Shown here: positions 17,878 to 26,049 of the stretch, piece after piece
Layout of the letters: each line of letters starts with the position of its first letter
Numbering within the stretch: position 1 is the first letter of the stretch
Source: Litchfieldia stipae
Lineage (GTDB): Bacteria > Bacillota > Bacilli > Bacillales > Bacillaceae_L
Length of the DNA: 64,000 bases
Direction: 5' to 3'
Assembly: GCF_014837155.1 (NCBI RefSeq)
Contig: NZ_JACYHA010000001.1
Coordinates: 372,001 to 436,000 of the forward strand
Program-made: the position numbers and the translations under genes
The notes under the pieces: generated by a model
Seen by the model: only the letters and a program-made list of their open reading frames with translations
What the model was told of the DNA's origin: nothing
Database searches by the model: none

Positions 17878-18474
17878 ATGAAGCAGGATGAAAAATACTA
17901 CTCTATTAAAGAGGCCATGCTTTTCAGTCAACGAATGGCACAATTAAGTAAAGCACTTTGGAAGTCCATTGAAAAAGATTGGCAGCAATGGATAAAGCCC
18001 TTTGACTTGAATATTAATGAACATCATATTTTGTGGATCGCTTATCATTTACAAGGGGCTTCCATCTCTGAGATTGCTAAATTCGGAGTCATGCATGTAT
18101 CAACAGCATTTAATTTTTCGAAAAAATTAGAAGAAAGAGAACTTTTGCAATTTTCAAAGAAGGAAAATGATAAGAGAAACACGTATATTGAACTGACTCC
18201 AAAAGGCGAGGCTATCCTCTTAGAACTCATGGAAAACTACGACCCTAGCAAAAACGCAATCTTTAATGGCGCACTTCCTCTTCACAATTTATATGGAAAA
18301 TTCCCTGATATTATGGAGATGATGTGCATCATTCGTAATATTTATGGTGAAGACTTCATGGATATATTTGAGAGGTCATTTAATAATATTGAAGAAGAAT
18401 TTATTGAAATTGACGGAAGATTATATAAACGCGTGGATGACAACGACCCAGTGAAAGAAGTTGCAAACAAATAA
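17878..18474 (+). CDS. hpr: Transition-state regulator Hpr (ScoC), MarR family
   Basis: This MarR-type DNA-binding protein represses protease and sporulation genes in B. subtilis. The stretch [19 protein letters not shown], the helix [27 protein letters not shown] (recognition region) and the wing [13 protein letters not shown] are almost identical to B. subtilis Hpr. I use the second ATG (17878) because it gives the same N-terminal length as Hpr and a 7-base spacing from AGAAGG. Its stop codon abuts the stop codon of yhaI on the other strand with no space. Confidence 0.96.
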   Translation: MKQDEKYYSIKEAMLFSQRMAQLSKALWKSIEKDWQQWIKPFDLNINEHHILWIAYHLQGASISEIAKFGVMHVSTAFNFSKKLEERELLQFSKKENDKRNTYIELTPKGEAILLELMENYDPSKNAIFNGALPLHNLYGKFPDIMEMMCIIRNIYGEDFMDIFERSFNNIEEEFIEIDGRLYKRVDDNDPVKEVANK

Positions 18475-18816
18475 TCACTTGCTCTTCTTTAATAGTGAAT
18501 CAAACTCTGTCATAAGTGGTATATACAAACCTTGTTTCAGTAAAGCTTCCACTGTTTTTTCAACCTTCAAGTTAGGATGAAGTAAATTGATGAATTGTGT
18601 AAGAAGCGGAGTGAAGATAACCAGACCTTCCGCTTTTTGCTTTTTATATTCCTTGCTCAACAATTCACAAGTTTTAAATAAGTCGTCTACTTCCCATTCC
18701 TGTAAATTAGATTCAACGATCAATTTATAGAAACGAATTTTGTCTTCATCTAATAATTGAAATAATAATCGTTGATAATATTCCAATCGACTTATTCTTG
18801 TTTCAAATGATTCCAT
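18475..18816 (-). CDS. yhaI: YhaI-like protein (DUF1878)
   Basis: The product is a 113-residue, mostly helical, soluble protein beginning MESFETRISRLEYYQRLLFQLL, without membrane segments. Sequence style, size and place between hpr and yhaJ match YhaI of B. subtilis, a protein of unknown function. Ribosome binding site AGAAGGGG. It is convergent with hpr, the two stop codons being adjacent, so transcripts must overlap. Confidence 0.82.
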   Translation of the reverse strand: MESFETRISRLEYYQRLLFQLLDEDKIRFYKLIVESNLQEWEVDDLFKTCELLSKEYKKQKAEGLVIFTPLLTQFINLLHPNLKVEKTVEALLKQGLYIPLMTEFDSLLKKSK

Positions 18817-19033
18817 TTCTTTTTTCCCCTTCTAAATTCAATTTCTCTGCATATAAAATATTCTAACGTACCTTTTTTACACCTGCAACAATATATGGGA
18901 ATCCTTCTTCTACTCTTTTTGGAAGCGATAACCTAATTATTTACCTTATTATCTATTGATTTTTAACTGGAATAATCGTAAAGTAGGTAAATGAGTTTTA
19001 TTATACCATTAACTTTTCTCGGAAGGTGATTAT

Positions 19034-19573
19034 ATGACTTGCTGGAAAACCATTAACCTCTCAAGAGAATATGGATTCCATCGAATTGTTATCGTCTCTT
19101 TATTAGCGACATTAATGACATTTATTTTACTTTACTTACCCTTAAACTTATTATACTCCAATACATCATTGAATGAGGACGGTCTTTTACTATTTATTCT
19201 ATCTTTGTTCATTATCTTTCCAATTCATAAGCTTTTACATTCAGTTCCATTGCTTCTGTTTAGAAAGAAAGTAAAGTTTTCTATAGAACGGTCTGTTTTC
19301 TCACTACCACTTTTGTCAGTACGTCCTAATTGTTCGCTATCAAAACCATTGATGATCACAGTATTATTAACTCCCTTTGTATGTGTGACTGGCTTGATGC
19401 TTTATAGCTGTGCACTATTTCCAGAATACATTCATTACTTTTCAATTATTACTGCTGTCCATCTTGGAGTTTGTGTGACGGATTTTATCCTGTTAAAGCA
19501 GTTTATTAAAGCACCGCGTTCGTGTATTGTTGAAGAAATTGAAAATGGATATGATATTTTAATAAATAACTAG
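19034..19573 (+). CDS. yhaJ: YhaJ-like membrane protein (DUF3267)
   Basis: This 179-residue protein has four hydrophobic segments and the cytoplasmic/periplasmic pattern FPIHKLLHSVPLL, in which an H-x3-H pair lies at a membrane edge, as in the DUF3267 family (putative membrane metalloprotease-like proteins). Its place between yhaI and prsA matches yhaJ. GGAAGGTGATT precedes the ATG. The catalytic HExxH signature of true metallopeptidases is not present, so activity is doubtful. Confidence 0.75.
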   Translation: MTCWKTINLSREYGFHRIVIVSLLATLMTFILLYLPLNLLYSNTSLNEDGLLLFILSLFIIFPIHKLLHSVPLLLFRKKVKFSIERSVFSLPLLSVRPNCSLSKPLMITVLLTPFVCVTGLMLYSCALFPEYIHYFSIITAVHLGVCVTDFILLKQFIKAPRSCIVEEIENGYDILINN

Positions 19574-19671
19574 AAAAATAGGTCCTTTGACCTTATTGGA
19601 TTTTGCATACACCTTTCATAAAATCTTAGTTAATGTTAATATAATAAGTATAGCTTAGGAGGGATCTCATA

Positions 19672-19851
19672 ATGATGGTTTTGTATATTCCATTTGCTGT
19701 TTTTATTCTATTTAAAATTAATGATATGACTAATAAACTCTGCATTCAAAAAGAGATTCCTGAAGAACGTCAACATAAAGTCTTTCGCACTATTAATATC
19801 TTAATTACAATACTGCTCATTTCTTCATATGTAGAGATTTTATTTGCTTAG
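19672..19851 (+). CDS. Small two-helix membrane protein, 59 residues
   Basis: A short ORF preceded by a strong TTAGGAGGG (8 bases before ATG 19672; a second ATG follows directly) encodes a helix at residues 3-15, a charged middle with KEIPEERQHK, and a helix at 41-58. An ideal terminator follows 9 bases after the stop. Translation is therefore likely. I do not recognise the family. Its position between yhaJ and prsA does not match a B. subtilis gene that I know. Confidence 0.72.
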   Translation: MMVLYIPFAVFILFKINDMTNKLCIQKEIPEERQHKVFRTINILITILLISSYVEILFA

Positions 19852-19859
19852 ACACAGGA

Positions 19860-19892
19860 AAAAAGTGGCAATTTCAATTGCCACTTTTTTTA
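19860..19892. terminator. Bidirectional intrinsic terminator
   Basis: AAAGTGGCAATT (19862-19873) pairs perfectly with AATTGCCACTTT (19876-19887), with A and T runs on both sides. It ends the 59-residue gene and the YjcZ-type genes on the other strand. Confidence 0.9.
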
Positions 19893-19909
19893 TTTCATGG
19901 ACATCTAAA

Positions 19910-19999
19910 TTAATATGCCCAAGATGCACCGATGATAATTAATAAAATAAACAACACAACCACTAACGCAAATCCGCTTCCATGTGTAAATGTTGACAT
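19910..19999 (-). CDS. YjcZ-family sporulation protein, 29 residues
   Basis: The peptide starts MSTFTHGSG and is otherwise the family helix [26 protein letters not shown] lies before the ATG. It is downstream of a second copy (20038-20124) and followed by a terminator, so both probably share one transcript. Function unknown beyond the family link with sporulation. Confidence 0.82.
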   Translation of the reverse strand: MSTFTHGSGFALVVVLFILLIIIGASWAY

Positions 20000-20037
20000 G
20001 AACATTTCCCCCTTTATTTATACTTCACCTTATTTGT

Positions 20038-20124
20038 TTATGCCCAAGAAGCACCAACAATAATTAATAAAATAAACAACACAACGATTAACGCGAACCC
20101 ACCAGTAAATCCAGTGTGACTCAT
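20038..20124 (-). CDS. YjcZ-family sporulation protein, 28 residues
   Basis: The peptide starts MSHTGFTGG and has the family helix [20 protein letters not shown] very strong GAGGAGGTG lies 5-6 bases before the ATG. It is the fourth member of this family in the window and the first of this tandem pair. Confidence 0.83.
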   Translation of the reverse strand: MSHTGFTGGFALIVVLFILLIIVGASWA

Positions 20125-20359
20125 AGTAACACCTCCTCTTCGAGTTGTTACTTTATCCTATGCAGAGAAAACCAAAGGGCATGGGCACTTGTCATTACCT
20201 CCTGAAAATTAGGCTTGACTTTGACATCATTTATTCCATTGCTACAGAAGAAATACACCTTTTACACTTTAGATTAGCTTTCATTATATTTGGAAAAATG
20301 ATATAGTATTTCATGTGGCTTTTTTCCAATAAACTTACATAGTAGGAGAGGTATCTATC

Positions 20360-21160
20360 ATGAAAAAATTCGTAATTGCGCTTACAACGACAGCCAGTCT
20401 AATTGCACTTAGTGCATGTAGTGCTGATAATTCTGATGTTATTGCTGAAACAAGTGCTGGTAATATCAGTAAGGATGAATTCTACACTTCCATGAAGACT
20501 CAGGTAGGAAGTGAAATATTAAGAGATATGATCTATGTGAAAGCATTAGATGAAAAGTACGAAGTATCAAAAGAAGAGTTAGATAAGCAATATGAAACAA
20601 TTAAAAGTAGCTATGGTGAATCATTTAATGCAATTGTTGAGCAGCGAGGAGAAGAAACCATTCGTGAATTAATTCGTTCAGACATTCTCAAACAAAAAGC
20701 TGTGAAAGACTCAATTGAAGATATAATTAAAGCACGTCATATTTTAGTTGCTGATGAAGATACTGCTAAGGAAGTAGTAGCAAAGCTTGAAGATGGTGAA
20801 GCATTTGAAGACCTTGCTGGGGAATATTCAACGGATGGTTCTGCTGCAAACGGTGGAGACTTAGGATGGTTCCCAAAAGGACAAATGGTACCTGAATTTG
20901 AAGAAGCTGCATTTGCTTTAGGAAAAGACGAAGTAAGTGAGCCTGTTCAATCACAATTTGGATTCCATATCATCAAGGTAACAGAAACGAAAGAAGACTT
21001 TGATAAGCTAAGTGAAGAAGAAAAGGATGCTGCAATTGCACCACTTCTACAACAAAATCCAACACTATTACAAAATGCATTAGATAAAGCAGTCTCTGAT
21101 GTAGACATTGATATTAAAGATAAAGACCTTCAAAATATCTTTAGTACGGATACTGAATAA
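20360..21160 (+). CDS. prsA: Foldase lipoprotein PrsA
   Basis: PrsA (266 residues) is a membrane-anchored peptidyl-prolyl isomerase that folds secreted proteins outside the membrane. The signal peptide ends in the lipobox LSAC with the lipid-bearing Cys20. A SurA-like chaperone part follows, then a parvulin domain (about 125-215) with [27 protein letters not shown] and [16 protein letters not shown] precedes the ATG. Its position next to yhaL and the hpr region agrees with B. subtilis. Monocistronic, with a terminator directly downstream. Confidence 0.96.
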   Translation: MKKFVIALTTTASLIALSACSADNSDVIAETSAGNISKDEFYTSMKTQVGSEILRDMIYVKALDEKYEVSKEELDKQYETIKSSYGESFNAIVEQRGEETIRELIRSDILKQKAVKDSIEDIIKARHILVADEDTAKEVVAKLEDGEAFEDLAGEYSTDGSAANGGDLGWFPKGQMVPEFEEAAFALGKDEVSEPVQSQFGFHIIKVTETKEDFDKLSEEEKDAAIAPLLQQNPTLLQNALDKAVSDVDIDIKDKDLQNIFSTDTE

Positions 21161-21165
21161 TAATA

Positions 21166-21222
21166 AAAAGAGGCGTCTCTCTCCAAATGCTTTTGCGCTT
21201 GGAGAGAAGACCCTCTTTTTTT
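21166..21222 (+). terminator. Intrinsic terminator of prsA
   Basis: A long stem (AAAGAGG..TCTCTCTCCAA with TTGGAGAGA..CCTCTTT) is followed by a T run, starting 5 bases after the prsA stop codon and reaching the yhaL stop codon. Confidence 0.88.
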
Positions 21223-21422
21223 CACATTGGTTCAGCTTTATTGATTTTTCCCTTTCTTAATTCCTTTTCACTATTTATACGGTCAATATAGACTTGTCCT
21301 TCTTGCTCGATATAAGAATCCTCTACCTGCTTTTCCTCTTTTGATGTTCTTACAATCATATAAGCACTAAATACGATTCCTACAAGAGCTAAGTAAATCC
21401 ACCATGGAGTTGCAAATAACAT
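21222..21422 (-). CDS. yhaL: YhaL-family sporulation protein
   Basis: The product (66 residues) has one N-terminal membrane helix (PWWIYLALVGIVFSAYMIV) followed by a charged tail with EEKQVEDSYIEQEGQVYIDR, as in YhaL, a protein linked with sporulation in Bacillus. I start at ATG 21422 since AAGGAGG lies 10 bases before it; an upstream in-frame start at 21446 overlaps that site. Its place beside prsA matches B. subtilis. Molecular function unknown. Confidence 0.8.
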   Translation of the reverse strand: MLFATPWWIYLALVGIVFSAYMIVRTSKEEKQVEDSYIEQEGQVYIDRINSEKELRKGKINKAEPM

Positions 21423-21490
21423 CTGGCAACTACCTCCTTGTCCCACTTGTTTTTACTACTATATGAGAGAGTATTGATGGTTAGCACTAT

Positions 21491-21667
21491 TTTTTAGGCT
21501 GTTTTCGTATATATTGTTGATATTAATACCGCAGCCTGAATACACTCCGCGTTCTGTGGGAACCCACGGTCCCACGGGAGTCCCCCGTGTATTCAGGCTG
21601 CTAGAAATCTCATTCTCAATTATTCATCTCAAAACAACAACAAACTTTGAGAAAACAACCATTTTTT
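21491..21667 (-). repeat. Dispersed palindromic element, copy 3
   Basis: The hairpin arms CCGCAGCCTGAATACACTCC (from 21529) and its partner ending CAGGCTGCTAG (to 21603) match copies 1 and 2 in inverted orientation. The outer ends TTTTTAGGCTGTTTTCG and TGAGAAAACAACCATTTTTT form the terminal inverted repeat. This is the most complete copy (177 bp). It lies between yhaL and yhaN, where B. subtilis has yhaM. Confidence 0.85.
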
Positions 21668-21682
21668 ATGACCCTCTACTAT

Positions 21683-24673
21683 TTAGCTGAGTATGAGACA
21701 TGCTTCTTGATGAAATTGAGACAGCACATGTTCATGGCATGTGAAGAATAGGACTTGATGTTCTTTAGCGATTTCATTTATAAGCATGACGACATTTTGC
21801 AATCGTTCTGCGTCAAAATTGACAAAGCTATCATCAATGATAAAAGGATAGTTATGCTCTCGTTGCATGTTTTTTGCTAAAGCAAAACGGACAGCTACAT
21901 AGATTTGTTCAGCTGTTGCTTGACTTAATTCACTTGGGCTAAATCGTAATCCATCTTTTCTCTCGACCGTGAATCCAGCTTTCCCTTCTTCAGCGTATAA
22001 TCTTACATACATGCCATTTGTTAAGATTTCTAAATAACGCTCAGCGGTCTTCAACAATTGTGGAAGGCGTACATCACGATATTGTTGTATCGTTCTTGCA
22101 AGCAAATCCTTCGCAACCGCATAGATAGCCCATCCTTTTGCCTGTTCTTGAAAATTAGACTTTGCTAGCTGATACTCATGAAAGACTTCTGAATATAAGC
22201 CACCTTCTTCAATTTCTTCCATTCTAATGTTGATATCTGATAAACGCCGCTGTAATTCTTTAAGCTTTTGTTGTTCCTGTTTGGCCTGCTGCTCAAGCTC
22301 TAGTTTCTTTAACTCATAATCATCAAATTCATCAAAGAGTTCTGTATTGAATAGATCACTTGGAATTTGTGCTTCGACTAAAAGCAACCGTTCTTTCATA
22401 CGATTAGCACTTTCTTCAGCTCTACCCTTTTTCCTAAATTCCTCTTCTGTTTCAACATTCGCTTCGTTCATTAGCGCTTCAATCTCTTTTGTTAATACAT
22501 TTACTTCAATTTGAAGCTGCAAATAATCTTCTCCTATTTCTTTAAGCTTATCAGTGGTACTATTTAATATCTCCTGATTGATCTCTTCCTGCTCCCACAG
22601 GCGATTGATCTTTTCTAAAGTAATTATGGGCTCTGACAGATTAATTTCAACCTGAGTGGCTTCACCTACTACTTGAAGAACCTTATGAAACTCCTCAACT
22701 TGATTTTTTATGATGTTCATTTCTTTACTGATTGCTTTCTTATCTCGAAAGCATCTTTTTAGTCTTACAATACAATCGAATAATTCCATAAGATGATCAC
22801 TATTTGATTGAACTAAGTATTTTTCACAAAGCTGCTTCATTGTATCGTTTACCTGATAATACTCTTTTTCCCAGCCTTCAAATTGAGTGATGACTCGATT
22901 ATAAGAGCGTTCCAGCTGACGCTGCTTTGCTAGCTCAACCTCTAGTAACTGGCGGATCCCAGCGTCTTTTGATCGCTTCATTTCAGCTCTCTCATAGTCA
23001 GATATAGATAAACTGGTGGAATCATGTACTTGGTGAATCTCATTAAGCTGCTTTATGCGGCTATTCTTGTCCTCGATTAGATGAGAGAGTATGCCATTTG
23101 TTGAGCTTTTAGAGATGTTCTGATATAAGATAGGGATCAAAATGGTGGATCCAATCGTAATAATTGCCAAACCCCATTCTTGGGTATTAATGAAATAAAT
23201 AGCTACAACAAGTAATACAAGTACAAGGGGAATATAAAACCCTAATGCTTTTTTTGATTGTTTTTTCTGCTTTAGTTTTTGTTTTGTTAACTTTTGATCA
23301 ATTTGTTCAATCTCTTTAACTAAGCGTTCCTTATCACTTGCTATATGATGACGACTTTTATAGGATTGTAATTGTTCTTCAAGAGTCCTTCTTTCCTCCT
23401 CAGAGAGTAGCTCTTGTTTGTAACTTTTTATTGTTAAGTCACATTCTTCCAAAGCCTCTTTCACTTCATTGAAGCTTTGATCTAATAGTTTTTTCTGGTG
23501 ACGTAAAGCTTCTATATTTGTTGTTGCTTGTTTGATCGATTCCTTTGCGGCTAGACCTGTATCAAAGGACATCAATTGAACTTCATCTACATAGATTTGT
23601 CCCAATTCTCGCTCTCGCTCAATTTCCTCTAGTAGCTTTTGATAACTATTTGTCAGTTGGATAAGCTTTTGCTGATTTTCTTCATAGCTTTTTCTTAAAC
23701 GATTAAGCGTAAGAATCTCTCTTTCGCATGATAATACATGCTCGTCTAATTGAATGTCTTTGAGTCGTTGCTCCCATTCTAGCTTTCTCTCTGTAAGACT
23801 GGACAATTGTACTTTATATGGCTGAAGCTGAGATAAAAGTGTATCTAACCTTTTTAACCCATCAACTGGGAATGGCTTATGAGTGGGTAGTGCCTCTAAA
23901 CCCTCTATTAATTTATATTTTTCAAGTTGCAATGGTTTGATTGACTGCATCATTTCTAACGTATTTAGATTTTTTTGATACTGAAATATACGTTGCTCGA
24001 TGGTTTGTAGCTCTTTTTGCAAAAACTCTTTTTGTTCGACAAAGGTATAATATGTATCATTTTTATCCTGCAGCTTTTTTACTTTTTGTTGCAGCTCCTT
24101 TAAATGGAGCAGCTCTGCATTTAATAGAGGTCTCCGACCATTTGGTTTAAATAAACCTTCGAGTTCCTTCTCTAATTTGTATTGTATTGAAACAAGTGCA
24201 TCTGTTCCAATCGCACCAGATGATATGAGATACCTTCCTAAATCATCTGCTCCAACCTGTTGAATTTCTTGCAGTCCATGGACATTGAACGAATAGATAC
24301 TTTGATAATCATTTCGATCCATATTCGATAACAATTCCTGTAGCATCTCCTCGCCATGAATAGAACCATCTTTCAACAGCACTGTCACATCCCCAGCAGC
24401 TTTCCCTGGAAGCCTTTCTATCATGATTTCACCATATATATCTGTATCGATAATCACCTTCCCACCATAGCTTTGAGACGTCTTTGGCTCATATCTTTGT
24501 TCACTTTGCTGCTTCGTTGGAAAGCCAAATAAGATACTTAGAATATAAGACATCAATGTAGATTTCCCAGCTTCATTTTTGCCGAAGAATACTTGAATGG
24601 ATGGTGATAGATTCTTGAACTCTTTATTTTCAAATTTGCCATAACCATAAATTTGCAAACCGATTACTTTCAT
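21683..24673 (-). CDS. yhaN: SbcC/SMC-like AAA ATPase YhaN
   Basis: YhaN (996 residues) is a Rad50/SbcC-like ATPase that pairs with the nuclease YhaO. Walker A is GKNEAGKST at 31-39; long coiled coils run through most of the protein; two hydrophobic membrane-like segments lie near residues 470-510, an unusual feature of this family; the C-terminal head has signature-type FSPSELSQATAEQIYVAV and Walker B FIIDDSFVNFD. It overlaps yhaO by 4 bases. In B. subtilis the yhaO-yhaN-yhaM operon is SOS-controlled; a LexA-like box precedes yhaO here. No yhaM follows. Confidence 0.92.
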   Translation of the reverse strand: MKVIGLQIYGYGKFENKEFKNLSPSIQVFFGKNEAGKSTLMSYILSILFGFPTKQQSEQRYEPKTSQSYGGKVIIDTDIYGEIMIERLPGKAAGDVTVLLKDGSIHGEEMLQELLSNMDRNDYQSIYSFNVHGLQEIQQVGADDLGRYLISSGAIGTDALVSIQYKLEKELEGLFKPNGRRPLLNAELLHLKELQQKVKKLQDKNDTYYTFVEQKEFLQKELQTIEQRIFQYQKNLNTLEMMQSIKPLQLEKYKLIEGLEALPTHKPFPVDGLKRLDTLLSQLQPYKVQLSSLTERKLEWEQRLKDIQLDEHVLSCEREILTLNRLRKSYEENQQKLIQLTNSYQKLLEEIERERELGQIYVDEVQLMSFDTGLAAKESIKQATTNIEALRHQKKLLDQSFNEVKEALEECDLTIKSYKQELLSEEERRTLEEQLQSYKSRHHIASDKERLVKEIEQIDQKLTKQKLKQKKQSKKALGFYIPLVLVLLVVAIYFINTQEWGLAIITIGSTILIPILYQNISKSSTNGILSHLIEDKNSRIKQLNEIHQVHDSTSLSISDYERAEMKRSKDAGIRQLLEVELAKQRQLERSYNRVITQFEGWEKEYYQVNDTMKQLCEKYLVQSNSDHLMELFDCIVRLKRCFRDKKAISKEMNIIKNQVEEFHKVLQVVGEATQVEINLSEPIITLEKINRLWEQEEINQEILNSTTDKLKEIGEDYLQLQIEVNVLTKEIEALMNEANVETEEEFRKKGRAEESANRMKERLLLVEAQIPSDLFNTELFDEFDDYELKKLELEQQAKQEQQKLKELQRRLSDINIRMEEIEEGGLYSEVFHEYQLAKSNFQEQAKGWAIYAVAKDLLARTIQQYRDVRLPQLLKTAERYLEILTNGMYVRLYAEEGKAGFTVERKDGLRFSPSELSQATAEQIYVAVRFALAKNMQREHNYPFIIDDSFVNFDAERLQNVVMLINEIAKEHQVLFFTCHEHVLSQFHQEACLILS

Positions 24674-25914
24674 GTATTCCCTCCGTTCGATGGTTGCTTG
24701 AACAATGAATACAATAAGTATTCCTCTGCCTGCTGAATGATCTCTTGCTCTTCATCCACTGTAAGCTCCTCCAAAAATCTACGGGCTGTAGGATGAGCGT
24801 ACAAGCTATTTAGTGCTTCCTTTGTTTGATCATAGGTGTCAATTAAATGCAAGAGATCACCGACAAATGAAGCTTCATTCTTCATATCCTCCCTATCTCG
24901 TTTCAGCTGACTGCTCACCTTAAGCGAGATCACATAGACAAAAGCATTATTTTCCTCTTCTCCTTCAAGCAGGGTACTAAGGATATCCTCTATGACACTT
25001 GAATCCATTAATATTGAATGTAAAGGGCCATGCCCAGTTAATTCTAATGAAAGAAGAACTCCTTCTTGATCTTTGCGTGCACTATTTATCACCTGGAATA
25101 GCTTATCAATTAATTCGGAAAGAGTCGTTAACTCATTAATTGGTACACTTTCAGTCTCCCAGATAATATCTGCAGTCGGATGAAATGTTGTAAGAGTCTC
25201 GCGTTCAGTTAAACGAATCACGAATCCCCCTTTTTCACCACTTTCTTTTCGATGCCTTCCTTGAACATTCCCAGGGTACATGATTTTCGGTTGTTCATTC
25301 AGAATTTGACTCTTATGTATATGTCCTAGAGCCCAATAATCAAAATCCTTTTCTAGCAACTGCTCCACTCTGAAAGGTGCATACTGATTGTGTCCCTCAT
25401 TTCCTTCTACACTTCCATGTAGAATACCAATATGATAGTCTGCTGTACCTTCTTTTTGATAGTACTTAGTCATATTCTCTGTTACTGCCCGCTTAGGATA
25501 ACTAAATCCATATAATTGTACGAGACTTGTTCCCTTCTTAAATGTCTTAACTTCCACGGTCTGACTTGAGAAGGTATGGACATTTTCTGGCCAACTCATA
25601 TCATGCCAAACTGCTCCGATATGATCATGATTCCCATGGACAATATATACGTGAATATGATGATTATTCAATCGCTCAAGCTCTTTACGAAAAAGGGTTT
25701 GTGCCCGAATGCTTCGATTTGCTTGGTCAAATATATCTCCTGCAATAATTACAAAATCAACCTTTTCCTTTATCGCAATGGCCATAAGCCTTTTGAATGA
25801 CTGAAAAGTACTCTCCCTCACTCTTCTATAAATACTTTCTGGAAGCTTTTTTAATCCAGCAAACGGACTATCTAAATGCACATCTGCTATATGTAAAAAC
25901 GTAATTGAGTTCAT
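24670..25914 (-). CDS. yhaO: SbcD-like metallophosphoesterase (DNA nuclease) YhaO
   Basis: YhaO (414 residues) is an SbcD/Mre11-type calcineurin-like phosphoesterase expected to cut DNA ends together with YhaN. The metal motifs are all present: ADVHLDSPF, IAGDIFDQ, VHGNHDH, a later LHGSVEG and GHIHKSQ. Start at ATG 25914 is chosen for the AAAGGGAGAG 5-6 bases upstream; the in-frame ATG at 25947 has none. Its stop overlaps the yhaN start by 4 bases. A LexA-like box lies 72 bases upstream. Confidence 0.92.
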   Translation of the reverse strand: MNSITFLHIADVHLDSPFAGLKKLPESIYRRVRESTFQSFKRLMAIAIKEKVDFVIIAGDIFDQANRSIRAQTLFRKELERLNNHHIHVYIVHGNHDHIGAVWHDMSWPENVHTFSSQTVEVKTFKKGTSLVQLYGFSYPKRAVTENMTKYYQKEGTADYHIGILHGSVEGNEGHNQYAPFRVEQLLEKDFDYWALGHIHKSQILNEQPKIMYPGNVQGRHRKESGEKGGFVIRLTERETLTTFHPTADIIWETESVPINELTTLSELIDKLFQVINSARKDQEGVLLSLELTGHGPLHSILMDSSVIEDILSTLLEGEEENNAFVYVISLKVSSQLKRDREDMKNEASFVGDLLHLIDTYDQTKEALNSLYAHPTARRFLEELTVDEEQEIIQQAEEYLLYSLFKQPSNGGNT

Positions 25915-25985
25915 GATTGCTCTCCCTTTGACTCGTATATCATTCAATCTAGTATCGTTCCCCTTATTCTACCACCTCAAAAACA

Positions 25986-25999
25986 CGAATGCACGTTCT
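25986..25999 (-). promoter_or_regulatory. LexA-box-like sequence before yhaO
   Basis: CGAATGCACGTTCT matches the Bacillus LexA (DinR) consensus CGAACRNRYGTTYC at 12 of 14 positions. It lies about 72 bases upstream of yhaO, just ahead of a possible promoter TTGAGG-18-GATACT on the minus strand. B. subtilis yhaO is a known SOS gene, which supports the reading. Confidence 0.6.
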
Positions 26000-26009
26000 G
26001 TGAGAATAA

Positions 26010-26046
26010 AATAAAAAAACATACCTCGGGTGAGATATGTTTTTTT
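26010..26046 (-). terminator. Intrinsic terminator of yhaP
   Basis: ACATA-CTC pairs with GAG-TATGT; on the minus strand the stem is followed by seven T. It lies directly after the yhaP stop codon. Confidence 0.8.
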
Positions 26047-26049
26047 GGT

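Noticed and set aside
24670-25947. Longer N-terminus of YhaO from ATG 25947
   Set aside because: No ribosome binding site at that ATG; the family starts with the ITFLHIADVHLDS segment, reached from ATG 25914.
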